Shown here piece after piece: positions 1 to 9,830 of a stretch of 62,000 nt of DNA; within the stretch, counting starts at the first letter, position 1; every line of letters begins with the position of its first letter. The notes under the pieces are model-generated. The model searched no databases. It was not told the origin of the DNA and was given only the letters and a program-made list of their open reading frames with translations. A program made the translations under genes and the position numbers. This stretch comes from Branchiostoma floridae (taxonomy: Eukaryota > Chordata > Leptocardii > Amphioxiformes > Branchiostomatidae). The stretch spans positions 1,538,632-1,600,631 of the forward strand of contig NC_049995.1 in the NCBI RefSeq assembly GCF_000003815.2, given 5' to 3'.

Positions 1-810
1 CTATATATTAAGTCATTTTCATCTCATCAAAAGTCTCCTTTTGGTCATTCAGCAGTCTGCTGCTCCACTGTCACACCTTACTACGCATTAGCTGTCGTAA
101 AAACAATCTGTAGAAGATGATAATCTATAGAGATGATACTTAAATTTCATCCTACTATCATAACTAAAAGTGTTTCGACAATTCCTTGTTTATCATCATG
201 CCCTGCAAACATAAACATTGTTGATGGCTGCACTTAACATGATTTTCAAACAATTTCCTATTCTTGAACATTATCTTTTTTATCTTTACATCCTAGTTTG
301 TAAAAAAAACTGAATTTTTCTCCTTTCAGACTGACTTATTAAGTTCCTGACTATGTACACAGAGGTTTGTGTTCCATCTTATATTCTTTTTTCATTGTGT
401 CATTATAAAGAAAGTAGACTAATTTAATCTGAGTGTATATGTTTCTTTTTAATCATTTTTGTAATTTCTTTTTTAAGATTACATTGTTGTACATCCTTCA
501 CTTCAATAAGACATGTACATTTAGACAGGAGATAATCAGACTTGTTCATATCTTTGAATCACTTACTCCATCCTGATCATGTAGAAGTCTATAACCTAGT
601 TAGTAATACATATTTCAATCCCTACATGGATTAAACTTACTTATTTTACTTTGCTTTGGTCGAACTCCCACTCGAACCAAGGATGCTCGAACCAAACTTG
701 ATTTTGGGCCAATTGGACTAATAATTGTATATTTTTTGCGCCCATGTCCTTGTAATAAAACCAAATGACCTGAAAACGTTTATGAAGGTTAGACATCCAG
801 GTAAACAATA

Positions 811-1152
811 TTCAAATACAATTCAATCTCTACAACTGGATAAAAACGGATATTTACTTCCGGACGTCTGGAGTGACATCCATCACTCTTCCTCAGCATA
901 AAAGGAATGAACTAGTCAGAACAATTCAATACCAGTGCAGCTAACATGAAAAACTGGTTTAACCACTAAGTCGTTAGGATCATATGCAAAAGGTTACACA
1001 AATGTAAATAATGTTAGCATAGTTCCTATGGTCAGACAATGTTCTGACTAGTTCATTCCTTTTATGCTGAAGAAGAGTGATGGATGTCACTCGAAACATC
1101 CGGAAGTAAATATCCGTTTTTATCCAGTTGTAGAGATTGAATTGTATTTGAA
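811..1152. mobile_element. Foldback/MITE-like element with 113-bp inverted arms
   Basis: The arm at 811-923 is the near-exact reverse complement of the arm at 1040-1152, with only a few mismatches; a 116-bp unrelated centre lies between them. There is no ORF. Both flanks contain 'caaatgacctgaa', but that motif belongs to surrounding diverged repeats, so it is not a secure target-site duplication. The structure fits a non-autonomous foldback or long-TIR MITE inserted in the intron; the superfamily is not assigned. Confidence 0.75.
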
Positions 1153-1497
1153 CAAATGACCTGAAATTTGGTATGAAAGTGTGTAGGACATGTACCCACA
1201 GTGCTTTTTTTTCACTTCATGGCACACATAAAATTGTTGAATTTGAATTTTTTTGCATTTTTGCTCCTATGCCTTTGTATAACAACCAGATGACCTATGA
1301 TTTGGTATGAGGATGCGTACGGTATGTGTCTACAGAACTTTATTCACACTTATGGTGTACATCACTTTAAAGTTGATTTTTTGCCCAAAATGTATATTAT
1401 GGCTTCCTGTGTCATGAACAACCAACTGATCTGGAATTTGGTATTGGGGTAGCTTTAGCACTAGGAATCTTATGGAAAATGGGTCACGTAGACCAGT

Positions 1498-1695
1498 CTA
1501 TTTTGCATAGATAGGGGTGTTCTGGAAAAGTCCATTGTTGTATTGAAGGGGACAACTTTTCTTAAAAGCCATTTTGGAGTGGAAAGATGCTCTGGGATAG
1601 GTCAATTTCTGAAAAAGCTGATATGGGAAAGTACATTTTTGCATGGGGATGAGGATGGATTGAAATGTGCTGTAGTTGCTCAAGAACAAATGTCA
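1498..1695 (-). repeat. Dispersed repeat copy, minus orientation
   Basis: Read on the minus strand this matches 50640-50840 on the plus strand over its length. Shared landmarks are 'acatttg...gagcaa.tacagcat', a 'ccatcctcatccc' block, and an end close to 'ccggaacaccctatctatgca'. A shorter relative lies at 25866-25985. Three copies in opposite orientations within 50 kb indicate an interspersed element. The 63- and 77-codon ORFs across it are not shared between copies and are not called. Confidence 0.6.
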
Positions 1696-2200
1696 GCCTT
1701 TCTATTTTCCCTTTTTATTACTATATTTATTAATTTATTCCTTTTCCATTATTCTGTAATGACCATGCATTTGTAGGATGATCATACAGTACTAATTACC
1801 CATGATACCCTTCATGGTAAGACCTTACCTGAATGTTATTCTGTAACTTTTAGTTACTTCAATAATTACTTTACAAGTACAGTAAGTAGTAGAATACACT
1901 GTGAATCTACTATTGGACATTTTATTTGTGAAATAATGTAACGTTACATGTACATTTATACTCATCTGTGCAGTACATCCTACAAATGTGTGGACATTAC
2001 AAATTGGAAACCATTGTTAAGTCAAACACTTTTAACTTATTTACACAAAGTGCCCATAGTAAACTTTCAACTGTGATATGCAGGAACAAAGCTAACTTAA
2101 AGTTTCTTACCTTTCACGCAAGTAGATCAGCAGACCTGCATGGGTGATACCTTTCCATTCTAACCAGTTCTAACTCAGTATATATCAATGATAACAACAG

Positions 2201-2406
2201 ATTTTGATGCATGGAAACAACATGAAGAGTCTGCATGACCAAATCCACCCAGAGATTCTCCCATCAGAGTTTGGTGGGCAGAAGCCGCCATACAACGTGC
2301 AGAGGTGGGGGCGGCTGCTACTGGGGGAGGACTTTGAGCTGAACATAACAGATGATGCTTGTGATCTCAAGGACCACCATTCAACAAGAAAAGACACAAT
2401 GAAAAG
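2201..2406 (+). CDS. Clavesin-like protein, penultimate coding exon (CRAL-TRIO C-terminus)
   Basis: This exon encodes the end of a CRAL-TRIO (SEC14) lipid-binding domain. After the acceptor AACAACAG the phase-0 frame reads [20 protein letters not shown], then PSEFGG and [20 protein letters not shown]. The HGNN...SLH...[12 protein letters not shown] signature is characteristic of clavesins, which bind phosphatidylinositol 3,5-bisphosphate on endosomes and clathrin-coated vesicles and act in late endosome/lysosome trafficking. The exon ends in AAAAG before GTAAAA, leaving a 2-nt codon remainder that joins the exon at 4344. Without splicing the frame would stop at 2408-2410. The upstream part of the gene is outside the window. 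Family membership is clear; the choice of clavesin over other SEC14-like paralogs rests on this motif and on the MKRSQS junction. Confidence 0.87.
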
Positions 2407-2568
2407 GTAAAATTTAGTTTCAACCCCCATGGTTATAAGATTGAATGACACTTACACTGACACTACATCTACATGTACTATCCTTTTCCCTGTTGCTGAA
2501 TGAAGTCTTCACTAACAACAAAAACCCTTCCCTTTCCTCTGTATGACATTCTGGATTACCCAGTGGGC

Positions 2569-3875
2569 CCTTTCTCAAGTGCTGAATAACATTCNNNNNN
2601 NNNNNNNNNNNNNNNNNNNNNNNNNNNNNNNNNNNNNNNNNNNNNNNNNNNNNNNNNNNNNNNNNNNNNNNNNNNNNNNNNNNNNNNNNNNNNNAACCTT
2701 TCTCAGGTGCTGAATAACATTCACACTGTCACCAACCTTTCTCAGGTGCTGAATGACATTCACACTGTCACTAACCTTTCTCAGGTGCTGAATAACATTC
2801 ACACTGTCACCAACCTTTCTTAGGTGCTGAATAACATTCACACTGTTACCACCAACCTTTCTCAGGTGCTGAATAACATTCACACTGTCACCACCAACCT
2901 TTCTCAGGTGCTGAATAACATTCACACTGTCACCAACCTTTCTCAGGTACTGAATAACATTCACACTATCACCAACCTTTCTCAGGTGCTGAATAACATT
3001 CACACTGTCACTAACCTTTCTCAGGTGCTGAATAACATTCACACTGTCACCAACCTTTCTCAGGTGCTGAATAACATTCACACTGTCACCAACCTTTCTC
3101 AGGTGCTGAATAACATTCACACTGTCACCAACCTTTCTCAGGTGCTGAATAACATTCACACTGTCACCACCAACCTTTCTCAGGTGCTGAATAACATTCA
3201 CACTGTCACCAACCTTTCTCAGGTCCTGAATAACATTAACACTGTCACCACCTTTCTCAGGTGCTGAATAACATTAACACTGTCACCAACCTTTCTCAGG
3301 TGCTGAATAACATTCACACTGTCACCAACCTTTCTCAGGTGCTGAATAACATTCACACTGTCACCACCAACCTTTCTCAGGTGCTGAATAACATTAACAC
3401 TGTCACCAACCTTTCTCAGGTGCTGAATAACATTCACACTGTCACCACCAACCTTTCTCAGGTGCTGAATAACATTCACACTGTCACCAACCTTTCTCAG
3501 GTGCTGAATAACATTCACACTGTCACCAACCTTTCTCAGGTGCTGAATAACATTCACACTGTCACCAACCTTTCGAATGTGCTGAATAACATTCACACTG
3601 TCACCACCAACCTTTCTCAGGTGCTGAATAACATTCACACTGTCACCAACCTTTCTCAGGTGCTGAATAACATTCACACTGTCACCAACCTTTCTCAGGT
3701 GCTGAATAACATTCACACTATCACCAACCTTTCTCAGGTGCTGAATAACATTCACACTGTCACCAACCTTTCTCAGGTGCTGAATAACATTCACACTGTT
3801 ACCACCAACCTTTCTCAGGTGCTGAATAACATTCACACTGTTACCACCAACCTTTCTCAGGTGCTGAATAACATT
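2569..3875. repeat. 39/42-bp intronic minisatellite
   Basis: About 30 near-identical units are visible after the gap (2695-3875), plus a partial one before it. The unit is 39 bp and begins with aacctttctcaggtgctga. A common 42-bp variant carries an extra 'acc'. Because both lengths are multiples of three and the unit has no stop in one frame per strand, the array is open on both strands (13-residue repeats LNNIHTVTNLSQV and VNVIQHLRKVGDS). A shortened unit near 3250 shifts the plus frame. It lies wholly within an intron, so coding is not supported. Unit homogeneity implies recent turnover; true copy number is unknown because of the gap. Confidence 0.93.
2595..2694. other. Assembly gap (100 N)
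   Basis: This gap has a placeholder length and lies inside the minisatellite, so the real array may be longer or shorter. Confidence 0.99.
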
Positions 3876-4343
3876 GATCATACTATAATACACAACAATG
3901 CATTAATCTGAACATCTTGATGATTAATTTGCCGCATCTCCTCCCGTGTCATATTCGCTACTCATAGTCCCACTTTCCAGATACTACCTCTTCTGTTTGA
4001 TAATGTTTGCATTTGCATCACTGTCATCTCCAAGGACTCAAAAGCATGTATTCTCCATGTCACACTTTTAAATATATGTACTTAATGCAAAGGAAATGCA
4101 TTTCTCAGGAACTTTATTTTTAATTGAAGGATAATAAGTAGTCCCAACAGGGATTTCTGAAGAATTCAGGATACACATGGAAGGATACACAAGTGCTGGA
4201 GAAGGCCTACTTATGTCTTTGGTATGCTGTGTTTACGTAATATTGTCTTAGACAATGTATATGAATTATGATGTTTGTGTATTTAAACAAACTGTAAAAA
4301 TGCATGTGACTAGGTCTCATTACTGTGTCTTTATTTATTACAG

Positions 4344-4410
4344 ATCCCAGTCAGCATATCTTCCTGAGGAGCTGGGCATAAAAGAGGATAAAATCTTCTC
4401 GATTGAATAG
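4344..4410 (+). CDS. Clavesin-like protein, terminal coding exon
   Basis: After a good polypyrimidine acceptor the frame carried over from 2406 reads (R)SQSAYLPEELGIKEDKIFS, then IE and TAG at 4408-4410. Joined to the previous exon this gives MKRSQS. That motif occurs at the corresponding place in vertebrate clavesins, just after the folded CRAL-TRIO domain, where the tail is variable and probably flexible. The tail is shorter than in vertebrate clavesins and acidic. Phase agreement, the splice sites and the family motif across the junction make the exon convincing despite its 67-bp length. Confidence 0.82.
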
Positions 4411-5605
4411 ATAATTATCTGTGAACACATCTTCTACATACAGCAAATCTTAGTTCCATTTGTGTAAGATGGTGGACAGATCAGAGAGTATGTTCTTATA
4501 TAATCAAACTAAATGATCCATAGTACAGATGAAAAAATGTTGGGCCTAATGAGAAATTTATGGGCTTTGAGACAGCATTGACCACTAGGATATTGAATGC
4601 CTAAAACGATATCTGTCTACATCATTTTTTTCATATCTGGCATGTAGTATGCTATCCAAAATGAAATTTTAGGACCATGATTTTCATCAACGGTGATTTT
4701 CATTATCGGTGATTTCAAAATTCAATAGGACAAAATTACCTGTCAAAGGTATGAGAACCTCTCAGTTTTGAAGGAAGAATGACAGTTCAATCTTTCAAGA
4801 TCTTTTAGAATCTTTTAAAATTGATGTTCTTCCTTTTTTGTTTAAGGACAACAAATTTCTGGCACAGATTGCATTAACATCTGTGTTGTGTTGGGAGGGT
4901 ATGTAAAAAGAATACAAAATGGTGTATTCCATATCACCCTTAAGCTTGGTCCCAGCCCACACATGGGTTGGATCGGGCATTGGACGTTCTGATACTCTGT
5001 GACTGTGCAGGATTCACCATTTCTTCTTGTATTCACATTTCCTTGCAAACTGTGATTTAAATAATGATTGGTTATTTGAAAGACAGTTAACCAGATGGTA
5101 TTTCACTACATGTACATGTTGTATGTCTGAAGGGTAAGGCTTACCGATATTTTCACAGCAAACCATATTCCTTTTTATAGGAAGATTTAGTGAGTGGAAG
5201 TTCCAATAGAAGGCATGTTAGTATGCATGTATTATCCGTCCAAGTTGACCTTGTTGATATACATTGTATGCTAGAGAGCAAACAAAGTTTCCAAGTTTTT
5301 ATTCACATATTGGATGGGGATTTATATATTAGGGAAAGGCTCATATAACCTCCTTGATTAGGGGATGTAGGACTCAGTAACACAAGTCGTGGGAATTTCT
5401 ACTGCAGCAGTATTTGACTGCACCTTTGANNNNNNNNNNNNNNNNNNNNNNNNNNNNNNNNNNNNNNNNNNNNNNNNNNNNNNNNNNNNNNNNNNNNNNN
5501 NNNNNNNNNNNNNNNNNNNNNNNNNNNNNAAAGATGTAGTCCAGTTGTTTTGAATTGTGCAGAATAGCATGTCTAGGCTTAAACTTTAGTTTGATGTTTA
5601 ATAAA
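4411..5605 (+). other. Putative 3' UTR of the clavesin-like gene
   Basis: The sequence after the stop is AT-rich, with no coding similarity and no obvious repeat. The first well-placed AATAAA seen is at 5600-5605 and could end the transcript, giving a UTR of about 1.2 kb interrupted by a gap. The transcript end is an inference from the signal alone. Confidence 0.3.
5430..5529. other. Assembly gap (100 N)
   Basis: A placeholder-length gap in the putative 3' UTR of the clavesin-like gene. Confidence 0.99.
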
Positions 5606-5927
5606 TGGTGTTGTGACTTAGTGTAATATAATGTGCAATGTTATGAATACACTAATAAGACATTACCAATGGAAAGGTGACAGTGTGACAGGAGTTACAG
5701 TAGTGTGTGTTCAGGTTAATGTCCCAGGTGTTCATGGTTCCAGTCCTGTCTTCAATTTCCTGCCATAGTTATGGGAGTCAGTCAATTCCCCATCAGGCAA
5801 GGGTAGACATCAGTCAATTTCAACGATTATTTACCTTCATCAAGAGGGTTCCCTTTATTTGTGTGCATGAGTACGTGTGTGTGCAGGTGTGTGTGCGGAC
5901 ATGCATGAACACATGAGCATGTACCTT
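5606..5927. other. Intergenic, no gene seen
   Basis: Only a short degenerate GT/TG-rich tract (about 5866-5905) is visible before the first satellite unit. No ORF shows family resemblance. Confidence 0.5.
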
Positions 5928-6395
5928 TCTAATGATATCAAGTTTTCGGGGCCAAAACTTGAACCCTTGGCTCGAGTCGCAGAATAAAGGTACCGACGCA
6001 CCATCCCCCTGGCCTTCGGTTAACGGTTAGCTAAGGTGGACCTATACTCGAGAATATCTCTTCAACAAAACATCTAATTAAAAAGCGGTTTGCATCTTTC
6101 CATCAGGCACTAAGGAACCTTTCTAATGAAATCAAGTATTCTGAGTCGGAACTTGAACCCTTGGCTGGAATCGCAGAATAAAGGTACCGACGCACCCTCC
6201 CCATGGCCTTCGGTTAAGGGTAGCGGTTAGCTAAGGTGGACCTATACTCGAGAATATCTCTTTAACGAAACATCTGATTGAAAAGCGGTTTGCATCTTTC
6301 CATTAGGCACTAAGAGACCTTTCTAATGAAACCAAGTTTTCTAGCCCGGAACTTAAACTCTTGGCTGGAATCGCAGAATAAATGTACCGACGCAC
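5928..6395 (+). repeat. Divergent ~200-bp satellite units (subfamily A), left block
   Basis: About 2.4 tandem units repeat landmarks such as aaagcggtttgcatctttcc (6082, 6282; spacing 200 bp), 'ggaacttgaaccc', 'ggaatcgcagaataa' and 'ctatactcgagaatatctc'. The block breaks off at 'gtaccgacgcac', where the LINE starts, and resumes after the LINE near 9046. The unit is homologous to the 185-bp satellite to the right: 'cgagaatatctc', 'cggtttg', 'acctttctaa' and 'aagtttg/cggaa' occur in the same order. Confidence 0.85.
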
Positions 6396-6925
6396 ATTTG
6401 GACACAAACCCAACTTGCAGGAAAGAAACCGCTTATGATTGGTACATACTACAGACCTCCATCGGACCAAGGCAATAGTCTGGGTGAGCTTGACAGCTCT
6501 ATAAATAAAATGGGAACTAAGATAAACTCCGACAACGTAATCATTCTTGGAGATTTCAACACCCCTGGTATAAATTGGGATGCCAGCACAACAGACAACA
6601 CTCAGAACCATACAGGGCAGGCACAGAAACTACTGCACTTAGTGGATAACCATGGGCTATACCAAACAGTTCAGGAACCAATTAGAAATGGTAATATTTT
6701 GGACCTGGTCTTAGTTAATAACCCAAACATAATTGAAAAAAACACAGTAGTTCCGGGAATAAGTGACCATGACATGGTTCTAGTGGACGTTAACTTGGCA
6801 CCCAAACAGAACAAAAAAAACCAAAAAGGAAAGTGTACATTCGCAAGAAATCTGACGAGCCGGCTATCAAGAATGACCTTGAGGACTATGCAACAAACTT
6901 TAAACTGTGAACAAAAGAGATGTCA
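6396..6925 (+). pseudogene. LINE ORF2 endonuclease domain remnant
   Basis: The frame reads IWTQTQLAGKKPLMIGTYYR followed by PPSDQGN, and continues with the APE-type endonuclease landmarks ILGDFNTPGINWD, HGLYQTVQEPIRNGNILDLV and the catalytic-end motif GISDHDMVLVDV. The N-terminal half of the domain, with the other metal-binding residues, is absent. The frame is lost at about 6925 in an A-rich, lysine-rich linker. In its intact form the domain nicks target DNA to start target-primed reverse transcription. Confidence 0.88.
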
Positions 6926-7136
6926 GTGACACAGAAATGGGATGACTTCAAAGGAAAAATGAAATACATAATGAACAAGCACATTCCTAGTAAAATGACA
7001 TAAAGCAGATACAACTTGCCCTGGTTTAACAGAAACATAAGAAGACACTGTCGGAAGAAGCAACGTCTTTACAATAAAGCTAAGAGAACAGGGCAAGAGG
7101 AAGACTGGAACAAGTACAAGAAGGTAAAAAAAAGGA

Positions 7137-8943
7137 GTGAAGAAAAGCATAACATCAGCACACTCAAATTACGTGGCGAACATACTGGGAGAAGCTATAA
7201 CTGACAAACCCAAAACATTCTGGTCATACATAAAAGGCCTGAGGAGAGACCTTGTTGGGGTAGCCACTCTAAAGGTGGGGAGCACCATTATAAGTGACAG
7301 TGAGAAAAAAGCAGAAGCACTCAGTTCACAGTTTAAAAGTGTATTCACAGAAGAAGACACCACTGACATGCCATCTCTTGGGAACCCCTGCACACCTCCT
7401 ATGGAACGTATAGAAATTTCTACTTTTGGTGTAGAAAAAATGTTGCAAGGCCTTAATCCATCAAAAGCATCCGGGCCAGACCAAATACCTCCTTGGTTCC
7501 TCAAAATGACAGCCAGTGAAATCGCACCTGTTTTGACTAACATTTTCCAACAATCGCAATTGACACAGGAGAAATCCCCATAAGACTGGAGGGATGCAAA
7601 CATATGCGCAATTTTCAAAAAGGGAGACAGAGCGGTCCCCAGTAACTACAGACCTGTTTCACTTACCTGTATTTCCTGTAAACTACTCGAACACATTATC
7701 CATAGCCATATCATGAAACACTTGGAAGGCCACAATATACTTACAGACTACCAGCATGGATTCAGGGCAAAGCGATCCACAAAAACACAGCTTATCTTAA
7801 CAGTTCACGACATAGCTGGGGCACTGAACAATAAAAGACAGGTGGATCTAGCAATACTTGATTTCACTAAAGCCTTCGACAAAGTCCCACATAGCAGACT
7901 CATATCAAAACTGGAGTACTATGGAATTCAAGTCTACATTAAACTGGTTAAAGGCTTTCCTGACGAACAGAGAGCAAACGGTAGTGGTTGAAGGGAAGGC
8001 CTCAGCTCCAGTTAAAGTAGCGTCGGGAGTTCCGCAAGGGACTGTCCTGGGACCATTGCCCTTCCTATTGTACATAAACGACTTGCCAGACCAGCTCGAT
8101 TCAAGTGTGAGGTTATTCGCCGATGATTGTCTGCTATATATAGAGGTATCTGCAAAGAATGACTCACAACTTCTTCAGAAAGATCTGAACACCCTAGAAG
8201 AATGGCAAAGGAAATGGCTTATGCAGTTCAATCCTGATAAGTGCTATATCATGCACATAACGAAAAAACGCACACCAAATGTGTCCCCTTACCAGTTTTG
8301 TGGTCAGACATTAGCAACCACGAAAAGCCACCCATACCTAGGTGTTACGTTAACAACTGGGCTGAAGTGGGGTGTCCATGTTAACAAAATAACAACCAAG
8401 GCTAAACAGACATTGGGAGTGATCAAACGCAACTTGTGGGTATGTCCAGCCAGGGTAAAATCACTTGCATACAAATCACTGGTAAGACCTAACCTTGAAT
8501 ATGCTGCAACAGTATGGGATCCTTTTACAAAGAAAGACAAAGATAAACTTGAAAGGGTACAGAACCAAGCTGCCAGATTCTGTACAAACAACTATAACAG
8601 GGATGCTAGTGTTACCAAAATGAAAACAGATCTGCAGTGGACATCACTTGAAGACAGAAGGAAAAGGTCTAGACTTTGCATTATGTACAAAATGACCAAT
8701 AAACTGGTGGACGTACCGACTGATAAGTATCTAATACCAGCTCAAAAACGAACAAGAAACAGCCATGACTTCAAATGCAAGAGTTACCAACCTAGGATTG
8801 ATGTGTTCAAAAATTCGTATTTTCCCAGAACTATCGTAGAGTGGAATTTGTTATCACCAAGCACAGTAGGGGCATCTTCTCTGAATAACTTCAAAGAACG
8901 CTTGCAGATAGATGTGCAAAAGTTAGGTGTGACGGGTCGTTAG
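7137..8943 (+). pseudogene. LINE ORF2 reverse transcriptase remnant (frameshifted)
   Basis: Three frames together cover fingers, palm and thumb. 7137-7575 has SKASGPDQIPPWFLK. 7584-7930 has NYRPVSLTCISCKLLE, the GFRAKRST motif and DFTKAFDKVPH, which carries the first palm Asp. 7930-8943 has SGVPQGTVLGP, the catalytic FADD at 8116-8127, YLGVTLTTGLKW and a C-terminal region ending at the TAG at 8941. Reading through needs at least two frameshifts (about 7575 and 7930), so it cannot make an active enzyme as it stands. The catalytic box itself is intact, suggesting fairly recent decay. Confidence 0.9.
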
Positions 8944-9045
8944 GTGTAATATAACCAGCTGCTGCTGCGCCGCGTGCCTGCGAAGCTGGTGTGTTACGCC
9001 GAACGGCGGTTATACCGGCTTTATAGATACAGATACAGATACAGA

Positions 9046-9830
9046 ATAGCGGTTTGTATCTTTCCATTAGACACTAAGAGACCTTTCTAATGATATCAAG
9101 TTTTCTGGGCCGGAACTTGAACCCTTGCCTTGGCTGGAATCGCAGAATAAAGGTACCGACGCACCCACCCCCTGGCCTTCGGTTAAGAGTTAGCTAAGAC
9201 GGACCTATATTCGAGAATATCTCTTCAACAAAACATCTTAATGAAAAGCGGTTTGCATCTTTCTATTAGGCACTAAGAGACCTTTCTAATGGCATCTAGT
9301 TTTCCGCACCGGAACTTAAACTCTTGGCTGGAATCGCAGAATAAATGTACCGACGCACCCCCTGGCCTTCGGTTAAGGGTAGCGGTTAGCTAAGGTGGAC
9401 CTATACTCGAGAATATCTCTTGAACGAAACATCTGATTGAAAAGCGGTTTGCATCTTTCCATTAGGCACTAAGAGACCTTTCTAATGAAATCAAGTTTCC
9501 TAGCCCAGAACTTGAACCCATGGCTGGAATCGCAAAATAAAGGTACCGACGCACCCACCCTCTAGCCTTCAGTTAAGGTTTAGCTAAGATGGACCTATAC
9601 TCGAGAATATCTCTTCAACAAAACTTCCGATTAAAAAGCGGTTTGCATCATTCCATTAGGCACTAAGAGACCTTTATTATGATATCAAGTTTTCCAGCCC
9701 GGAACTTGAACCCATCGCTGGAATCGCAGAATAGATGGCCTTCGGTTAAGGGTTAGCTAAGGTGGACCTATACTCGAGAATATCTCTTCAACAAAACATC
9801 TGATTAAAAAGCGGTTTGCATCTTTCGGCA
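9046..9830 (+). repeat. Divergent ~195-bp satellite units (subfamily A), right block
   Basis: Four units follow the LINE, with aaaagcggtttgcat at about 9243, 9440, 9634 and 9807. Spacings are 197, 194 and 173 bp; the last unit is internally deleted. The block passes directly into the 185-bp subfamily at about 9825-9835, where 'gcggtttgcatcttt' is followed by 'cggcaaccatgcac'. The switch occurs inside a unit. Confidence 0.85.

Larger units (their letters stand above)
1..2200 (+). other. Clavesin-like gene: intron upstream of the penultimate exon
   Basis: No coding segment with CRAL-TRIO similarity is visible here. The stretch ends in an acceptor (AACAACAG) immediately before the exon at 2201, so it is read as intron of the clavesin-like gene whose 5' exons lie left of the window. 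It is AT-rich and carries a foldback element (811-1152), short diverged repeats around a 'caaatgacctgaa' core (about 735-790, 1150-1200, 1258-1320, 1381-1450) and one dispersed repeat copy on the minus strand (1498-1695). The 1700-2190 part shows nothing recognisable. Confidence 0.6.
2407..4343 (+). other. Clavesin-like gene, last intron
   Basis: The intron is bounded by GTAAAA at 2407 and TTTATTTATTACAG ending at 4343. Removing it joins AG from the upstream exon to A from the downstream exon (Arg) and gives DTMKRSQSAY, matching the conserved MKRSQS of clavesin tails. It contains a sequence gap, a large minisatellite (2569-3875), and about 470 bp of AT-rich unique sequence. Confidence 0.8.
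6396..9045 (+). mobile_element. 5'-truncated CR1/L2-like non-LTR retrotransposon
   Basis: The element carries an AP-type endonuclease remnant followed by a reverse transcriptase, then about 80 bp of 3' UTR and a short gatacagatacagatacaga tail (about 9023-9045). Such 3' tandem hexamer tails are typical of CR1/L2-type LINEs that prime on short 3' repeats. The 5' end starts inside the endonuclease, so it is a dead-on-arrival copy. Frames are broken near 6925, 7130, 7575 and 7930. It sits in the satellite: subfamily A sequence ends directly on the left and resumes on the right, but about 85 bp of a unit is missing, so there is no simple target-site duplication. Clade assignment is from the RT style, not from a phylogeny. 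Confidence 0.9.

Noticed and set aside
2569-3875. CRISPR array
   Set aside because: Units are contiguous with no unique spacers, and the context is a eukaryotic intron.
2575-3911. Long ORFs on both strands through the minisatellite (up to 224 codons)
   Set aside because: They follow from a 39/42-bp stop-free unit. The region lies between two exons whose phases and motif (MKRSQS) join perfectly without it.
6396-9045. Active retrotransposon gene
   Set aside because: The endonuclease is truncated and at least three frame breaks separate the RT parts.
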